In this document: piece after piece, positions 7,864 to 16,998 of the stretch
Numbering within the stretch: the stretch's first letter is position 1
How the letters are laid out: the number at the start of each line of letters is the position of its first letter
NCBI RefSeq assembly: GCF_039542035.1
Contig: NZ_BAABHJ010000020.1
Location: 62,001-126,000, forward strand
Direction of reading: 5' to 3'
DNA from: Actinoallomurus liliacearum
GTDB lineage: Bacteria; Actinomycetota; Actinomycetes; Streptosporangiales; Streptosporangiaceae
DNA length: 64,000 bases
Position numbers and translations under genes: made by a program
The notes under the pieces: model-generated
What the model was told of the DNA's origin: nothing
The model's input: the letters and a program-made list of their open reading frames with translations, nothing else
Database searches by the model: none

Positions 7864-9612
7864 GTGATCGTTGTGTCCGTGGCAGGCGCGTCCGCTCTTC
7901 ACCGCATGTCCGCTCTCCATCGCCGGCCGACCTGGCCGCTCGCGCTGCCCATCGCGGCGGCCGCGGTGGCCGTCGCGCTCCCCGCTCTGAGCGGCTCGAC
8001 GCCCGAGCGGCCGGCCAACCTCGTCATCGGCGACCTGTTCCCGAACGGCCAGGAACTCCTGCTCGCGCTGATCCTCCTGGCGACCGCGCGCGGCGTGCTC
8101 CTGCGCCGCCGGGTCGCGTACTACGTCATCCTGCTGCTCACCGGCCTGTCGGCCCTCGACGCCCTGAGCACCTGGCAGCTCGGCCGGCTCGTCCTCCTCA
8201 CCGCCGCCATCGGCGCGTTCGTCCGGTACCGGGGGGAGTTCACCGCCTCCCCCAGCCGGGTGCGCACCGCCGTCCGCGCCGGCCTCATCACGTACGGCCT
8301 CGCGATCGCGTACGGCCTGGCGGTGATGATCCTGCAGTGGCACCAGATGACGCCCGGCCCGAGCCCGGCCGACGCCGGCCGCGAGATCCTCACCGGCCTC
8401 ACCGCCTCAGGCCCCGGCCCCATCCACTTCAGCGGCTCGGCCGACCACTGGTTCGAGGCCAGCCTGGGCGTCATCGGCGGGGGCGGGCTGCTCGCCATGC
8501 TGGTCACGATGCTCACGCCCGCGCCGCCGCCCCCGGCGGGCACCGACCGGGAGCGCGCCGAGGCGGCACGCCTGGTCGACGACCAGGGCTCCGACACCCT
8601 CGCCCCGTTCGTCCTGCGCAGCGACAAGTCGTACGTCTTCAGCCCCGACCGGCGGGCCGTCATCGGGTACCGCGTGCTGTTCGGCGTCGCCGTGGCGGGC
8701 GGCGACCCGGCCGGCGACCCGCGCTCCTACCCGGCCGCCGTCGCCGAGTTCGCCGCGCTCGCGGAGCGCTCCGGGTGGCGGATGGCCGTGCTCGGGGCCC
8801 GCGCCGACCTGCTCGACCTGTGGCGCCCGTACGGCCTGCGCTCCATCGAGATCGGCGACGAGGTGCTGCTGTCGCCGAACGAGTTCGGCCTGAGCGGCCG
8901 GAGCATGCGCAACGTACGGCAGGCGGTGCAGCGCACCCGCAACGCGGGCGTCACCACGCGGGTCGCGCGCGAGGGCGACCTGACCGCCGACGAGCTCGCC
9001 CGGCTGCAGACGGTGGCCGCCGAGGCGATGGGCGGCACCGAGGAGCGCGGGTTCTCCATGAACATGGACGACCTGCTGACCGGCCGGCACGCCTCCTCGG
9101 TCGTCGTGATCGTCCGCGACGCCGAGGGCGCGCCGATCGGCTTCCAGCGGTACCTGCCCAGCGCCTGCGGACGGCGGCTCTCCCTCGACGCGATGCGCCG
9201 CGTCCCCGGCGCCCCGAACGGTCTCAACGAGCGGATGATCGTCGACGTCATGGAGTACGCCCGCGACCGCGGCATCGACGAGGTCTCGCTCAACTTCGCG
9301 GCGTTCCGGGAGCTGTTCGACACCGCCGAGCGCGGGCCGCTGGAGCAGGGGGGCTACCGCCTGATCCACCTGCTCGACCCGCTCATCAAGGTCGAGTCGC
9401 TGTACCTGTTCAACCGGAAGTTCCGGCCGCGCTACGTGAGGAGGGCTGTGGCCTTCCCGTCGTGGGCGAGCCTCGTGCCCGTCGGCGTGGCCCTGCTCAC
9501 CCTCGAGTTCGGCCACCGCCGCGCACCCCGCCCCGAACCCGCCGCCGCCGCTGCCGCCGACCACGTCCCCGAGGACGGCTACCCCTCTTCGCCTTGGCAA
9601 TCCGCCGGGTGA
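7864..9612 (+). CDS. DUF2156 protein, phosphatidylglycerol lysyltransferase-like
   Basis: A 582-residue protein from GTG. The first 235 residues hold about six membrane helices. Residues about 265-540 form the DUF2156 domain, the double-GNAT catalytic half of MprF/LysX-type enzymes, with recognisable LSPNEFGLSGRSMRNVRQAV and GFSMNMDDLLTGR segments. MprF proteins transfer an amino acid from aminoacyl-tRNA to phosphatidylglycerol, lowering the surface charge and giving resistance to cationic peptides. Whether this member aminoacylates a lipid is inferred. The C-terminal coding end overlaps the convergent VapB-like gene by 34 bp. A short CCGGTT/AACCGG inverted repeat (7844-7862) abuts the start codon. 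Confidence 0.8.
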   Translation: MIVVSVAGASALHRMSALHRRPTWPLALPIAAAAVAVALPALSGSTPERPANLVIGDLFPNGQELLLALILLATARGVLLRRRVAYYVILLLTGLSALDALSTWQLGRLVLLTAAIGAFVRYRGEFTASPSRVRTAVRAGLITYGLAIAYGLAVMILQWHQMTPGPSPADAGREILTGLTASGPGPIHFSGSADHWFEASLGVIGGGGLLAMLVTMLTPAPPPPAGTDRERAEAARLVDDQGSDTLAPFVLRSDKSYVFSPDRRAVIGYRVLFGVAVAGGDPAGDPRSYPAAVAEFAALAERSGWRMAVLGARADLLDLWRPYGLRSIEIGDEVLLSPNEFGLSGRSMRNVRQAVQRTRNAGVTTRVAREGDLTADELARLQTVAAEAMGGTEERGFSMNMDDLLTGRHASSVVVIVRDAEGAPIGFQRYLPSACGRRLSLDAMRRVPGAPNGLNERMIVDVMEYARDRGIDEVSLNFAAFRELFDTAERGPLEQGGYRLIHLLDPLIKVESLYLFNRKFRPRYVRRAVAFPSWASLVPVGVALLTLEFGHRRAPRPEPAAAAAADHVPEDGYPSSPWQSAG

Positions 9613-9761
9613 CGCGGAACACCGGTCTTACGAGCGCTGCGCAGCGCCGCGACCGTCGCTCTAAGAGCGGTGTTCACCGTGTCGCGTTTCGTTCTGGTGC
9701 CCAGAACCTTTGCCGCTGCGGCAAGCGCGTCGTCGTCCACATCTACGAGGATCTTCGTCAT
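9579..9761 (-). CDS. Orphan VapB-type antitoxin, ribbon-helix-helix
   Basis: A 60-residue protein starting MTKILVDVDDDALAAAAKV, the DNA-binding ribbon-helix-helix of actinobacterial VapB antitoxins, followed by KRDTVNTALRATVAALRS. The family normally continues with a toxin-binding tail; here the last 15 residues are unrelated and run into the 3' end of the convergent gene. No VapC PIN-domain gene is next to it. GGAGGCG precedes the ATG. A long imperfect inverted repeat (9617-9624 with 9668-9675, plus inner arms) lies inside the reading frame. It is probably a decaying or repurposed solitary antitoxin. Confidence 0.6.
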   Translation of the reverse strand: MTKILVDVDDDALAAAAKVLGTRTKRDTVNTALRATVAALRSARKTGVPRHPADCQGEEG

Positions 9762-9802
9762 TCGGCGCCTCCACGCATGTCGGGGTAACCGAATGTACGC
9801 GT

Positions 9803-10759
9803 TCAGTCGCTGGTGAGGGCGGCGATGAGTTCGTCGGCGGCGGAGTAGGGGTCGCAGTCGCCGGACAGGACCTTGGCGGCGAGCACGTCGAGGCGCTGGT
9901 GGCCGTGCAGGTCGCCCATCCGCTCGCGGAGCGCGGTCACGGCGATGGCCTCCACCTCGTCGCGGACCCGGGCCAGCCGGCGCCGGCGGAGCTCGCCGGA
10001 CTCCTCCATCCAGGCGTGATGCTCGTCGAGCCGCCGGATGACGTCGTCGACGCCCTCGCCCTTGACCGCGACCGTCGGCACGATCGGCGGCTTCCAGCCG
10101 ACGTCGCCGGCGAGCGCGATCATGTTGCGCAGATCGCGTACGGTCTGCTGGGCGCCGTCCCGGTCGGCCTTGTTGACGACGAAGACGTCGGCGATCTCCA
10201 GGATCCCCGCCTTGGCGGCCTGGATCGAGTCGCCCATGCCCGGCGAGACCAGCACGATCGTCGAGTCCGCCAGCGAGGCGATCTCCACCTCCGCCTGGCC
10301 GACCCCGACGGTCTCGACCAGCACGACGTCACAGCCGGCCGCGTCGAGCACGCGGATGGCCTGGGGCGCCGCCCAGGACAGGCCGCCCAGGTGGCCGCGG
10401 CTGGCCATCGAGCGGATGAAGACGCCGGAGTCGCTCGCGTGGTCCTGCATGCGCACCCGGTCGCCGAGCAGCGCCCCGCCGGTGAACGGCGAGGACGGGT
10501 CGACCGCCAGCACGCCGACGCGCAGCCCGCGTTCCCGGAACGCCGTCACCAGCGCGCCGGTGGACGTGGACTTCCCGACGCCCGGGGCGCCGGTCAGGCC
10601 GATGACCCGTGCCCGGCCGGCGAGCGGGTTCAGCGCGGCCATGATGGGCCGCAACTGCGGCGAGGCGTTCTCGACGAGGGAGATCAGCCGCGCCAGTGCG
10701 CGCGGCTGTCCCTTCCTCGCCCGCTCGACCAGATCCTCGACGTCGACGTTCCGCGCCAC
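9803..10759 (-). CDS. meaB: Methylmalonyl-CoA mutase-associated GTPase MeaB
   Basis: A 318-residue G3E-family GTPase. Walker A is GAPGVGKS (57-64), with VDPSS, the SxxETVGVGQ switch region and the NKAD guanine-specificity motif all present. MeaB protects adenosylcobalamin-dependent acyl-CoA mutases and gates cofactor delivery. It is 9 bp downstream of the thiolase gene and on the same strand, so the two form an operon. Its client here may be the mutase at 1.7-3.4 kb, or a methylmalonyl-CoA mutase elsewhere in the genome. Confidence 0.93.
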   Translation of the reverse strand: MARNVDVEDLVERARKGQPRALARLISLVENASPQLRPIMAALNPLAGRARVIGLTGAPGVGKSTSTGALVTAFRERGLRVGVLAVDPSSPFTGGALLGDRVRMQDHASDSGVFIRSMASRGHLGGLSWAAPQAIRVLDAAGCDVVLVETVGVGQAEVEIASLADSTIVLVSPGMGDSIQAAKAGILEIADVFVVNKADRDGAQQTVRDLRNMIALAGDVGWKPPIVPTVAVKGEGVDDVIRRLDEHHAWMEESGELRRRRLARVRDEVEAIAVTALRERMGDLHGHQRLDVLAAKVLSGDCDPYSAADELIAALTSD

Positions 10760-10768
10760 CCCGGGCCC

Positions 10769-11983
10769 TCAGACCTTCAGGATCAGGGCGTCGCCCTGGC
10801 CGCCGCCCCCGCACAGCCCCGCGACGCCGACGCCGCCGCCCCGGCGGCGCAGCTCGTACGCCAGGTGCAGGACGATCCGCGCGCCGGACATGCCGATCGG
10901 GTGGCCAAGCGCGATGGCCCCGCCGTTGACGTTCACCTTGCCGGCGTCCACACCGAGGTCGCGCATCGACTGGATGCCCACCGACGCGAACGCCTCGTTG
11001 ATCTCGATCAGGTCGAGGTCGCCGACGGTCAGCCCCTGCTTGCCCAGGGCGTGCTTGATGGCGTTGGCCGGCTGGGACTGCAGCGAGTTGTCCGGGCCGG
11101 CGACGTTGCCGTGCGCGCCGATCTCGGCCAGCCAGGTCAGCCCGAGCTCCTCGGCCTTGGCCTTGGACATGACGACGACCGCGCACGCGCCGTCGGAGAT
11201 CTGCGAGGACGTGCCGGCGGTGATCGTGCCGTCCTTGCTGAACGCGGGCCGGAGGCGGGCCAGCGACTCGGCCGTCGTGTCGGCGCGGACGCCCTCGTCC
11301 GCCGCGAAGACGACCGGGTCGCCCTGCTTTCCACCCCCTTGGCTACGCCCCGCCGCCCCCGGACGCTGCGGAATCTCCACCGGGACGATCTCGTCGTCGA
11401 ACAGCTGGTTCTTGATGGCGTCGGCGGCCCGCTGGTGCGAGCGGGCGGCGAACTCGTCCTGCTCCTCGCGGGAGATGCCGAGCTTGGCGTTGTAACGCTC
11501 GGTCGACTCGCCCATCGAGACGCCGTCGAAGGCGTCGGTGAGACCGTCGTGGGCGGTGGCGTCGAGCACCTCGATCGAACCGTACTTGTAGCCCTGGCGC
11601 GCCTTCGGCAGCAGGTGCGGCGCGTTGGTCATCGACTCCATGCCGCCCGCCACCACGACGTCGAACTCGCCGGCGCGGATGAGCTGGTCGGCGAGGGCGA
11701 TGGCGTCCAGGCCGGAGAGGCAGACCTTGTTGATCGTCAGCGAGGGGACGTTCATCGGGATGCCGGCCTTGACGGCGGCCTGGCGGGACGGGATCTGTCC
11801 CGCGCCCGCCTGCAGCACGTGGCCCATGATGACGTAGTCGACCTGGTCGCCGGTGAGTCCGGCGCGCTCCAGGGCGGCGCGGATGGCGATCGCGCCGAGG
11901 TCCACCGCTGCGAAGTCCTTGAGAGAGCCGAGCAGGCGCCCGATGGGCGTCCGCGCTCCGGCGACGATGACGGAACCGGCCAT
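10769..11983 (-). CDS. Acetyl-CoA C-acetyltransferase (thiolase)
   Basis: A 404-residue thiolase. The nucleophilic cysteine is C88 in NKVCLSG, with NEAFA, the GHPIG histidine motif and the second cysteine in LCGGGGQG near the C-terminus, all complete. It condenses two acetyl-CoA or cleaves acetoacetyl-CoA in the cytosol, feeding the ethylmalonyl/butyryl-CoA or beta-oxidation pathways. The ATG at 11983 follows GGAGGT by 8 bases; an in-frame upstream ATG would intrude into the divergent epimerase gene. A short insertion around RSQGGGKQG (about 215) is unusual in length. It heads the operon with meaB and faces the epimerase gene across 85 bp. Confidence 0.93.
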   Translation of the reverse strand: MAGSVIVAGARTPIGRLLGSLKDFAAVDLGAIAIRAALERAGLTGDQVDYVIMGHVLQAGAGQIPSRQAAVKAGIPMNVPSLTINKVCLSGLDAIALADQLIRAGEFDVVVAGGMESMTNAPHLLPKARQGYKYGSIEVLDATAHDGLTDAFDGVSMGESTERYNAKLGISREEQDEFAARSHQRAADAIKNQLFDDEIVPVEIPQRPGAAGRSQGGGKQGDPVVFAADEGVRADTTAESLARLRPAFSKDGTITAGTSSQISDGACAVVVMSKAKAEELGLTWLAEIGAHGNVAGPDNSLQSQPANAIKHALGKQGLTVGDLDLIEINEAFASVGIQSMRDLGVDAGKVNVNGGAIALGHPIGMSGARIVLHLAYELRRRGGGVGVAGLCGGGGQGDALILKV

Positions 11984-12068
11984 GAAACGAGACCTCCGAC
12001 GAATGGTGGGGGCGACGTTTGCCAACATACCCACAAGAGAGCCGAGACTTTCCAGGGAGGCCACCGCC

Positions 12069-12497
12069 ATGCTCACCCGAATCGATCACGTCGGGATCGC
12101 ATGCCATGATCTTGAAGAGAAGATCGCTTTCTACGAGGGCACGTTCGGTCTGATCGTGGCGTCCCGGGAGGTCAATGAGCAGCAAGGGGTGAAGGAGGCG
12201 ATGCTCCACGTGGCGGACGGCCCTGCGGGCGCGTCGTACGTCCAGTTGCTGGAGCCGTTGCACCCCGATACGCCGGTCGGGAAGTTCCTGGCGAAACGGG
12301 GAGAAGGCGTGCACCACATCGGATACGGCGTCGAGGACGTGGTGGCCGCGCTGGAGAGCATCGGCGGTAAGGGCGTACGCCTGCTGGACGAGCGTCCGCG
12401 GCACGGATCGATGGGCGCTTCGATCGCGTTCCTGCACCCCAAGGATGTCGGCGGCGTCCTGACCGAACTTGTCCAGGCGAGGCCGCGCGCGCACTGA
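12069..12497 (+). CDS. mce: Methylmalonyl-CoA epimerase
   Basis: A 142-residue VOC-fold enzyme. The four metal ligands are visible as H7 (IDHVGIA), a glutamine in YVQLLEP, a histidine in VHHIGYGV and a glutamate in LTELVQ. It interconverts the (2S) and (2R) epimers of methylmalonyl-CoA, the step between propionyl-CoA carboxylase and the mutase. AGGGAGG lies 9 bases before the ATG. It is divergent from thiolase-meaB, so the 85-bp gap must hold two promoters. This divergent arrangement ties it to B12-dependent acyl-CoA rearrangement. Confidence 0.95.
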   Translation: MLTRIDHVGIACHDLEEKIAFYEGTFGLIVASREVNEQQGVKEAMLHVADGPAGASYVQLLEPLHPDTPVGKFLAKRGEGVHHIGYGVEDVVAALESIGGKGVRLLDERPRHGSMGASIAFLHPKDVGGVLTELVQARPRAH

Positions 12498-12735
12498 CTC
12501 ATTGTCACCCGGGCAGAACCCGACGCCTTACCAGGTCGCTACATGGGCGCTGACAATCGCGACAAACTGCCCAGGTCGTAAAGTTGAGCCCCCAACACGG
12601 CAGTGTCGGGAGTACTCTGCTGTCGCCGGAAAGTGGTCCCGCACGTGCCGTACCCCGTAACACGCAGTACTCGCGCGGCCATCGTCTGGTACCTCCACCA
12701 CTTGTAGCCGTCTCGTCACAGCAGGATTGAGCCTC

Positions 12736-14040
12736 ATGCAGTCCGACATCGACGCCCAGCTCAGCAACTTCTTCGAAGACAGCACGCCCCCACGCGAGTT
12801 CGACGTGGTGCTGCGCGGCTACGACCGGCACCAGGTCGAAGAGCACATCAAGCAGCTCGACACCGAGGTCCGCCAGAGCCGCGAGCAGACTCAGGCGTTG
12901 CAACGGGAGCTCTCCGACGCACATCGTCAGCTCCAGGAACAGGAGCGACCCACCTATTCCGGCCTCGGCGCGCGCATCGAGCAGCTGCTGCGCCTCGCCG
13001 AGGAGCAGGCGACCGAGCTCGTGCAGGCCGCCCGCACGGAGGCCAATGAGATCAAGGCCGCCGCGAAGGTCGACGCCGCGGAGTTGCGCGCGGCCGCGGA
13101 GAGCGAAGCGTCCGACGTCCGCGCCACCGCCAAGCGCGAGGGCGACGACATGCGCAACACGGCGGAGCGCGAGGCGGAGGAGGTGCGCACGGCGGCCCGC
13201 CGGCACGCCGACGAGCTGACCTCCACCACCGAGCGCGAGGTCGCCAAGCTGCGCGCCACCGCCGACCACGAGGTCGCCGAGAAGCGCGCCGCCGCCGAGC
13301 GGGAGATCGCCAAGCTCCGGACCACGACCGAGCGCGAGGTCGCCCAGCTGCGGGCGTCCACCAAGCGCGAGCGCGACGAGATCCTCACCACCGCCAAGCG
13401 CCAGGCCGACGAGATGCGGGCGCAGGCCAACCGCATCCTCGAGGAGAGCGAGGCGCAGCGGGCCCAGGCCGAAGCCGAGTTCGAGATCCAGCTGGCCGCC
13501 CGGCGCGAAGAGGCCGAGCGGCAGGACGCCGAGCGGCACGCGGCCGCACAGAGCGCCACGCAGAAGCTCGTGGCCGAGGCCGAGCAGCGCGCGGCGTCCG
13601 CCGAGCAGCGCGCCACCAAGGCGACCCAGCAGGCCGAGCAGACGCGCCGCGAGGCCGACAGCCACGCCAAGCAGCTCGTCGCCAACGCTCGCAAGAACTC
13701 CGAGCAGATCATCGCCGAGGCGAAGTCCCAGGCCGAGCACCTGCTCAGCGAGACCAAGAGCGAGGCCGAGCGGATGCGCACCACGGCCCAGCGCCAGGTG
13801 GACGAGCTCACGCGCCAGCGGGACAGCATCACCAGCCACCTCAACCAGCTGCGTCAGCTCATCGGCGGCGTGTCCGCGCCGATGGGCGGACCGACCGAGG
13901 AGGCCATCTCCGCGCCGCCGGAGAAGCCCGCGATCGCCCCGGCCGAGCCCAAGCCCGCGCCGAAGCCGGCGCCCGCCCCGGCCACGCCCGCGCCGGAGGC
14001 CAAGAAGAAGGACGACGACGACGACTGGTGGCAGGAGTAA
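12736..14040 (+). CDS. DivIVA-domain long coiled-coil protein (FilP/Scy-like)
   Basis: A 434-residue protein. Residues about 18-45 (EFDVVLRGYDRHQVEEHI) are the membrane-curvature DivIVA motif. Residues 50-370 are an almost uninterrupted coiled coil rich in Glu, Ala and Arg, built of short repeated units such as AEREVAKLRAT. The tail is Pro/Ala-rich and ends in KKDDDDDWWQE. In Streptomyces, related proteins organise polar growth and the cytoskeleton at hyphal tips, which suggests the same here. An ATG at 12736 is preferred over a TTG 9 bp upstream because AGGA then has proper spacing. A very strong terminator follows. Confidence 0.85.
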   Translation: MQSDIDAQLSNFFEDSTPPREFDVVLRGYDRHQVEEHIKQLDTEVRQSREQTQALQRELSDAHRQLQEQERPTYSGLGARIEQLLRLAEEQATELVQAARTEANEIKAAAKVDAAELRAAAESEASDVRATAKREGDDMRNTAEREAEEVRTAARRHADELTSTTEREVAKLRATADHEVAEKRAAAEREIAKLRTTTEREVAQLRASTKRERDEILTTAKRQADEMRAQANRILEESEAQRAQAEAEFEIQLAARREEAERQDAERHAAAQSATQKLVAEAEQRAASAEQRATKATQQAEQTRREADSHAKQLVANARKNSEQIIAEAKSQAEHLLSETKSEAERMRTTAQRQVDELTRQRDSITSHLNQLRQLIGGVSAPMGGPTEEAISAPPEKPAIAPAEPKPAPKPAPAPATPAPEAKKKDDDDDWWQE

Positions 14041-14070
14041 CGTCGTCCGCTGTTCAACCGCACTGAGCCG

Positions 14071-14109
14071 GACAAGAGCCTAGGGGCCGTAATCCCCTAG
14101 GCTCTTGTC
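14071..14109 (+). terminator. Perfect 16-bp hairpin terminator
   Basis: Arms 14071-14086 and 14094-14109 are exact complements around a 7-nt loop. There is no T-run, as is common for actinobacterial hairpin terminators. It ends transcription of the DivIVA-like gene 25 bp before the next gene. Confidence 0.8.
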
Positions 14110-14133
14110 GGTATCTAGCTCAAGGAGACGTGC

Positions 14134-15345
14134 GTGCCGGCGGAAACCCCCCACGACGGCGAACAGCGCGAGGAGGTCGGGACCCTCGCGGACAGTGCCC
14201 GGCAGCCGGCGGGCGAGGTCACCGCGCTCGACCCGGTCACCGACATCGCGGCCCGGGAGCGTGAGGCGGGCGTCGACGCGCTGTTCCCGTTCGGCCGCCC
14301 GGGCCGTCCGCTGACCCGCAGTCACCCGTTCATCTTCGGCTTCTACGGCGCTCTCGGGGTGCTGGCCGCCTACATGCTGGTCAAGGCGGTCACCGACGCC
14401 CGGCAGGTGATCGTCCTGATCGTCGTCGCGCTGTTCCTCGCCGTGGGCCTCAACCCGGCGGTCGAGGCGCTGACGCGGATGGGGGTGTCCCGCCGGTGGG
14501 GCGTGCTCATCGTCTTCCTGTGCCTGGTCGGGTTCTTCGTCGGCTTCGGCTTCGCCATCGTGCCGCCGATGACCGAACAGATCACCGCCTTCATCAACAA
14601 CCTCACCAGCGGCAACGGCTACCTCGAGCAGTTGGCGCACAACCCGAAGCTGCAGGACTGGGACCACCGCTACCACCTGCTCGAACGCGCCCAGACGGCG
14701 CTGCAGAGCAAGGACCTGGGCAAGCAGGCCGCCAACGGGATCCTCGGCGTCGGCCAGGTGGTGATCAGTGGCGTGTTCAGCACGTTCACCGTGCTGATCC
14801 TCACGCTCTACTTCCTCGGCTCGCTGCCGAACATCACCGGCTTCATGTACCGCCTCGCGCCCCGGTCCCGGCGCGCCCGCGTCGCGCTGCTGGGCGACGA
14901 GATCCTCTCCCGCATCGGCGGGTACGTCGCCGGCAACGTCCTCATCTCGGTCATCGCCGGGATCGTGTCCTACATCTACCTGCTGATCGTCAACGTCCCG
15001 TACGCCATCGCGCTGGCCATGCTGGTGGCCATCACCGACCTGATCCCCCTGATCGGAGCGACGATCGGGGCCGTCCTCGTCACGGCCATCGCGTTCTTCA
15101 ACGGCTTCTGGACCGGCATCGCTACCGCGATCTTCTTCCTGATCTACCAGCAGGTCGAGAACTACGTGGTCCAGCCGAGGGTGATGAAGAGGTCCGTCGA
15201 CGTCCAGCCGGCCGTCACGGTCATCGCGGCCCTGCTCGGCGGCGCGCTCCTCGGCGTGATCGGCGCGCTGCTGGCCATCCCCACCGCGGCCGCGGTCGCG
15301 TTGATCCTCCGCGAGGTCGTCATGCCCCGGCAGGAGAGCTCCTGA
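14134..15345 (+). CDS. AI-2E family transporter (PerM/UPF0118)
   Basis: A 403-residue membrane protein from GTG behind AAGGAGA. After a 70-residue hydrophilic N-terminus there are seven to eight membrane helices in the pattern of the AI-2E exporter family, including the paired segment VIVLIVVALFLAVGLNPAV and the conserved LIGATIGAVLV followed by YQQVENYVVQPRVM near residue 340. Family members export signalling molecules or act as Na+/H+ antiporters; the substrate cannot be told from sequence. It stands alone, with a terminator before it and a convergent gene after it. Confidence 0.88.
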   Translation: MPAETPHDGEQREEVGTLADSARQPAGEVTALDPVTDIAAREREAGVDALFPFGRPGRPLTRSHPFIFGFYGALGVLAAYMLVKAVTDARQVIVLIVVALFLAVGLNPAVEALTRMGVSRRWGVLIVFLCLVGFFVGFGFAIVPPMTEQITAFINNLTSGNGYLEQLAHNPKLQDWDHRYHLLERAQTALQSKDLGKQAANGILGVGQVVISGVFSTFTVLILTLYFLGSLPNITGFMYRLAPRSRRARVALLGDEILSRIGGYVAGNVLISVIAGIVSYIYLLIVNVPYAIALAMLVAITDLIPLIGATIGAVLVTAIAFFNGFWTGIATAIFFLIYQQVENYVVQPRVMKRSVDVQPAVTVIAALLGGALLGVIGALLAIPTAAAVALILREVVMPRQESS

Positions 15346-15361
15346 CCGTACGGCCACCGGG

Positions 15362-16147
15362 TCAGCGGGTCGTACGGCCGAGTGCCGTCGCGAACTCCGC
15401 CACCGCGTCGTTGAACAGCTGCGGCTGCTCGACGGCGGTGAGGTGGCCGGATCCGGGCACGAGGGTGAGCTCCGCGTTCGGCAGGGCGTCGGCCATCGCC
15501 CGCGCGTCCTCCTCCGTCGTGATCTCGTCCTCCGCGCCGTGGATGACGAGCGCCGGGGACCGCAGCTCGGCGAGGGACTCCAGGGCGTCCGGGCGGGCCG
15601 CCATCGCCCGCTGCGCCCACGCCGCGGCCGCCGGGGGCGCCGACTGCACGAGTCCGCGCACCCGCCCGTAGATCAGCGCGCGCTGCCGCATCGTCGTCGG
15701 CCCGACCAGCCGTGGCAATAAATCCTCGAGGAGGACGTCCACGGTCTTGTCCTCCTCCAGCCGCCCCGCCATGCGCAGCCGACCGGCCCGCGCCGTCTCG
15801 GTGTCGGCCGTGGCCTTCGCGCCGGCGAGCACCAGGCCGAGGACGCGGTCCGCGTGCCGGCGGCAGAACGCGAGCGTGACGTAGCCGCCCATCGACAGGC
15901 CGCCGACGACGGCCCGGTCGATGCCCTTCGCGTCGAGCAGCGCCGCGATGTCGTCCGCCATCGCGTCGACCGAGGGTTCCGCGGTGCCGAGCGGGGACCC
16001 GCCGAAGCCGCGCAGGTCCGGTGTCACCACCCGGAACCGCGCGGACAGTGCCTCCCGCTGGGCCAGCCACATGGCGGACGACAGCGGGAACGCGTGCAGC
16101 AGCACCAGCGGTGTCCCGTCTCCGACGTCACGGCTGTACAGCTGCAC
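15362..16147 (-). CDS. Alpha/beta hydrolase
   Basis: A 261-residue alpha/beta hydrolase. The oxyanion HAFPLS segment, the nucleophile elbow GLSMGG, the acid-bearing VIHGAEDEIT and the catalytic histidine in GSGHLTA are all in place, so the enzyme should be active. Its length and motif order resemble 3-oxoadipate enol-lactonase-type and haloperoxidase-type esterases; the substrate is unknown. The start is a GTG behind GAGGTGAT; another GTG at 16156 is possible. It is convergent with the AI-2E transporter, 16 bp apart. Confidence 0.85.
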   Translation of the reverse strand: MQLYSRDVGDGTPLVLLHAFPLSSAMWLAQREALSARFRVVTPDLRGFGGSPLGTAEPSVDAMADDIAALLDAKGIDRAVVGGLSMGGYVTLAFCRRHADRVLGLVLAGAKATADTETARAGRLRMAGRLEEDKTVDVLLEDLLPRLVGPTTMRQRALIYGRVRGLVQSAPPAAAAWAQRAMAARPDALESLAELRSPALVIHGAEDEITTEEDARAMADALPNAELTLVPGSGHLTAVEQPQLFNDAVAEFATALGRTTR

Positions 16148-16275
16148 GGCTATCACCTCATCGGGAAGAATCCGGCTCAGCCCGGCGAACGCCCGGACCC
16201 AGCTCATCCTGACCGCTGCGGATCGATCCGCCGAGAGGGTGGCCGTGTTCGGTCTCGGAGGTTTAGAAGTTCCTT

Positions 16276-16986
16276 CTACCCGACCTCGGTAGGCAGCGGA
16301 TACGCCTCCGGCGCGACGCGGCGCACGATCTCGTTCAGCACGATCCGGACGTACGGCTCGCCCACCCACAGGTGCTTGGCGTCATCGACGCCGACGACCT
16401 CCGCCTGCGGCACCCGCTTGAAGCGTTCGCGGGCCTCCGCCGGCTGCAGGTAGTCGTCGCGTTCCGGGACGAGCGCGACGAGCGGGCGGCCGAACTCCGC
16501 CCAGGCGTCGAGGTCGGCGTCGGTCGCCCGGTGCAGCGGCGGGGACAGCAGGATCGCGCCCTCCACGAGCGGGTCGTGGCCCCACTTGAGGGCCAGCTCG
16601 GTGCCGAACGACCAGCCGAGCAGCCACGCCCGCGGCAGGTCGTGGTACTCGGCGTACTCGAGCGCCGCGGCCACGTCGTACCGCTCGGAGTCACCGCCGC
16701 CGAACTCCCCCTCGCTCGTCCCGCGTTCGCTGGTCGTCCCGCGCGTGTTGAACCGCAGCACGGCGAGCCCGGCGAGGGCCGGCAGGCGGTAGGACGCCTT
16801 GCGCAGCACGTGGCTGTCCATCATGCCGCCGTGCGTCGGCAGCGGGTGCAGGCAGATGAGGGTGGCGACCGGCGGCCGGTCCTCGGGCACGGCCAGCTCG
16901 CCGACGAGGGTGAGGCCGTCGGCGGTCCGCAGCTCGATGTCCGTACGACGCGCGGGCAGCACCGTGCTCGCCCGGATCTCCCCCAT
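16276..16986 (-). CDS. Alpha/beta hydrolase, dienelactone-hydrolase-like
   Basis: A 236-residue hydrolase with LHPLPTHGG at the oxyanion position, nucleophile GWSFG near residue 125 and a DDAKHLWVG histidine segment near 205. This is the KANL3/Tex30-like branch of alpha/beta hydrolases, which often act on small esters or acyl chains. Substrate unknown. GAAGGGA precedes the ATG. It follows the small zinc-binding gene by 12 bp on the same strand, and the unrelated hydrolase gene lies downstream, so the three may be one transcription unit. Confidence 0.82.
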   Translation of the reverse strand: MGEIRASTVLPARRTDIELRTADGLTLVGELAVPEDRPPVATLICLHPLPTHGGMMDSHVLRKASYRLPALAGLAVLRFNTRGTTSERGTSEGEFGGGDSERYDVAAALEYAEYHDLPRAWLLGWSFGTELALKWGHDPLVEGAILLSPPLHRATDADLDAWAEFGRPLVALVPERDDYLQPAEARERFKRVPQAEVVGVDDAKHLWVGEPYVRIVLNEIVRRVAPEAYPLPTEVG

Positions 16987-16998
16987 CGCGGTCCCTTC

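Noticed and set aside
9710..12109. Very long open frame on the plus strand across meaB and the thiolase
   Set aside because: It is antisense to two genes with full motif sets, and its translation is low-complexity Arg/Ala/Gly/Asp, as expected from the opposite strand of GC-rich coding DNA.
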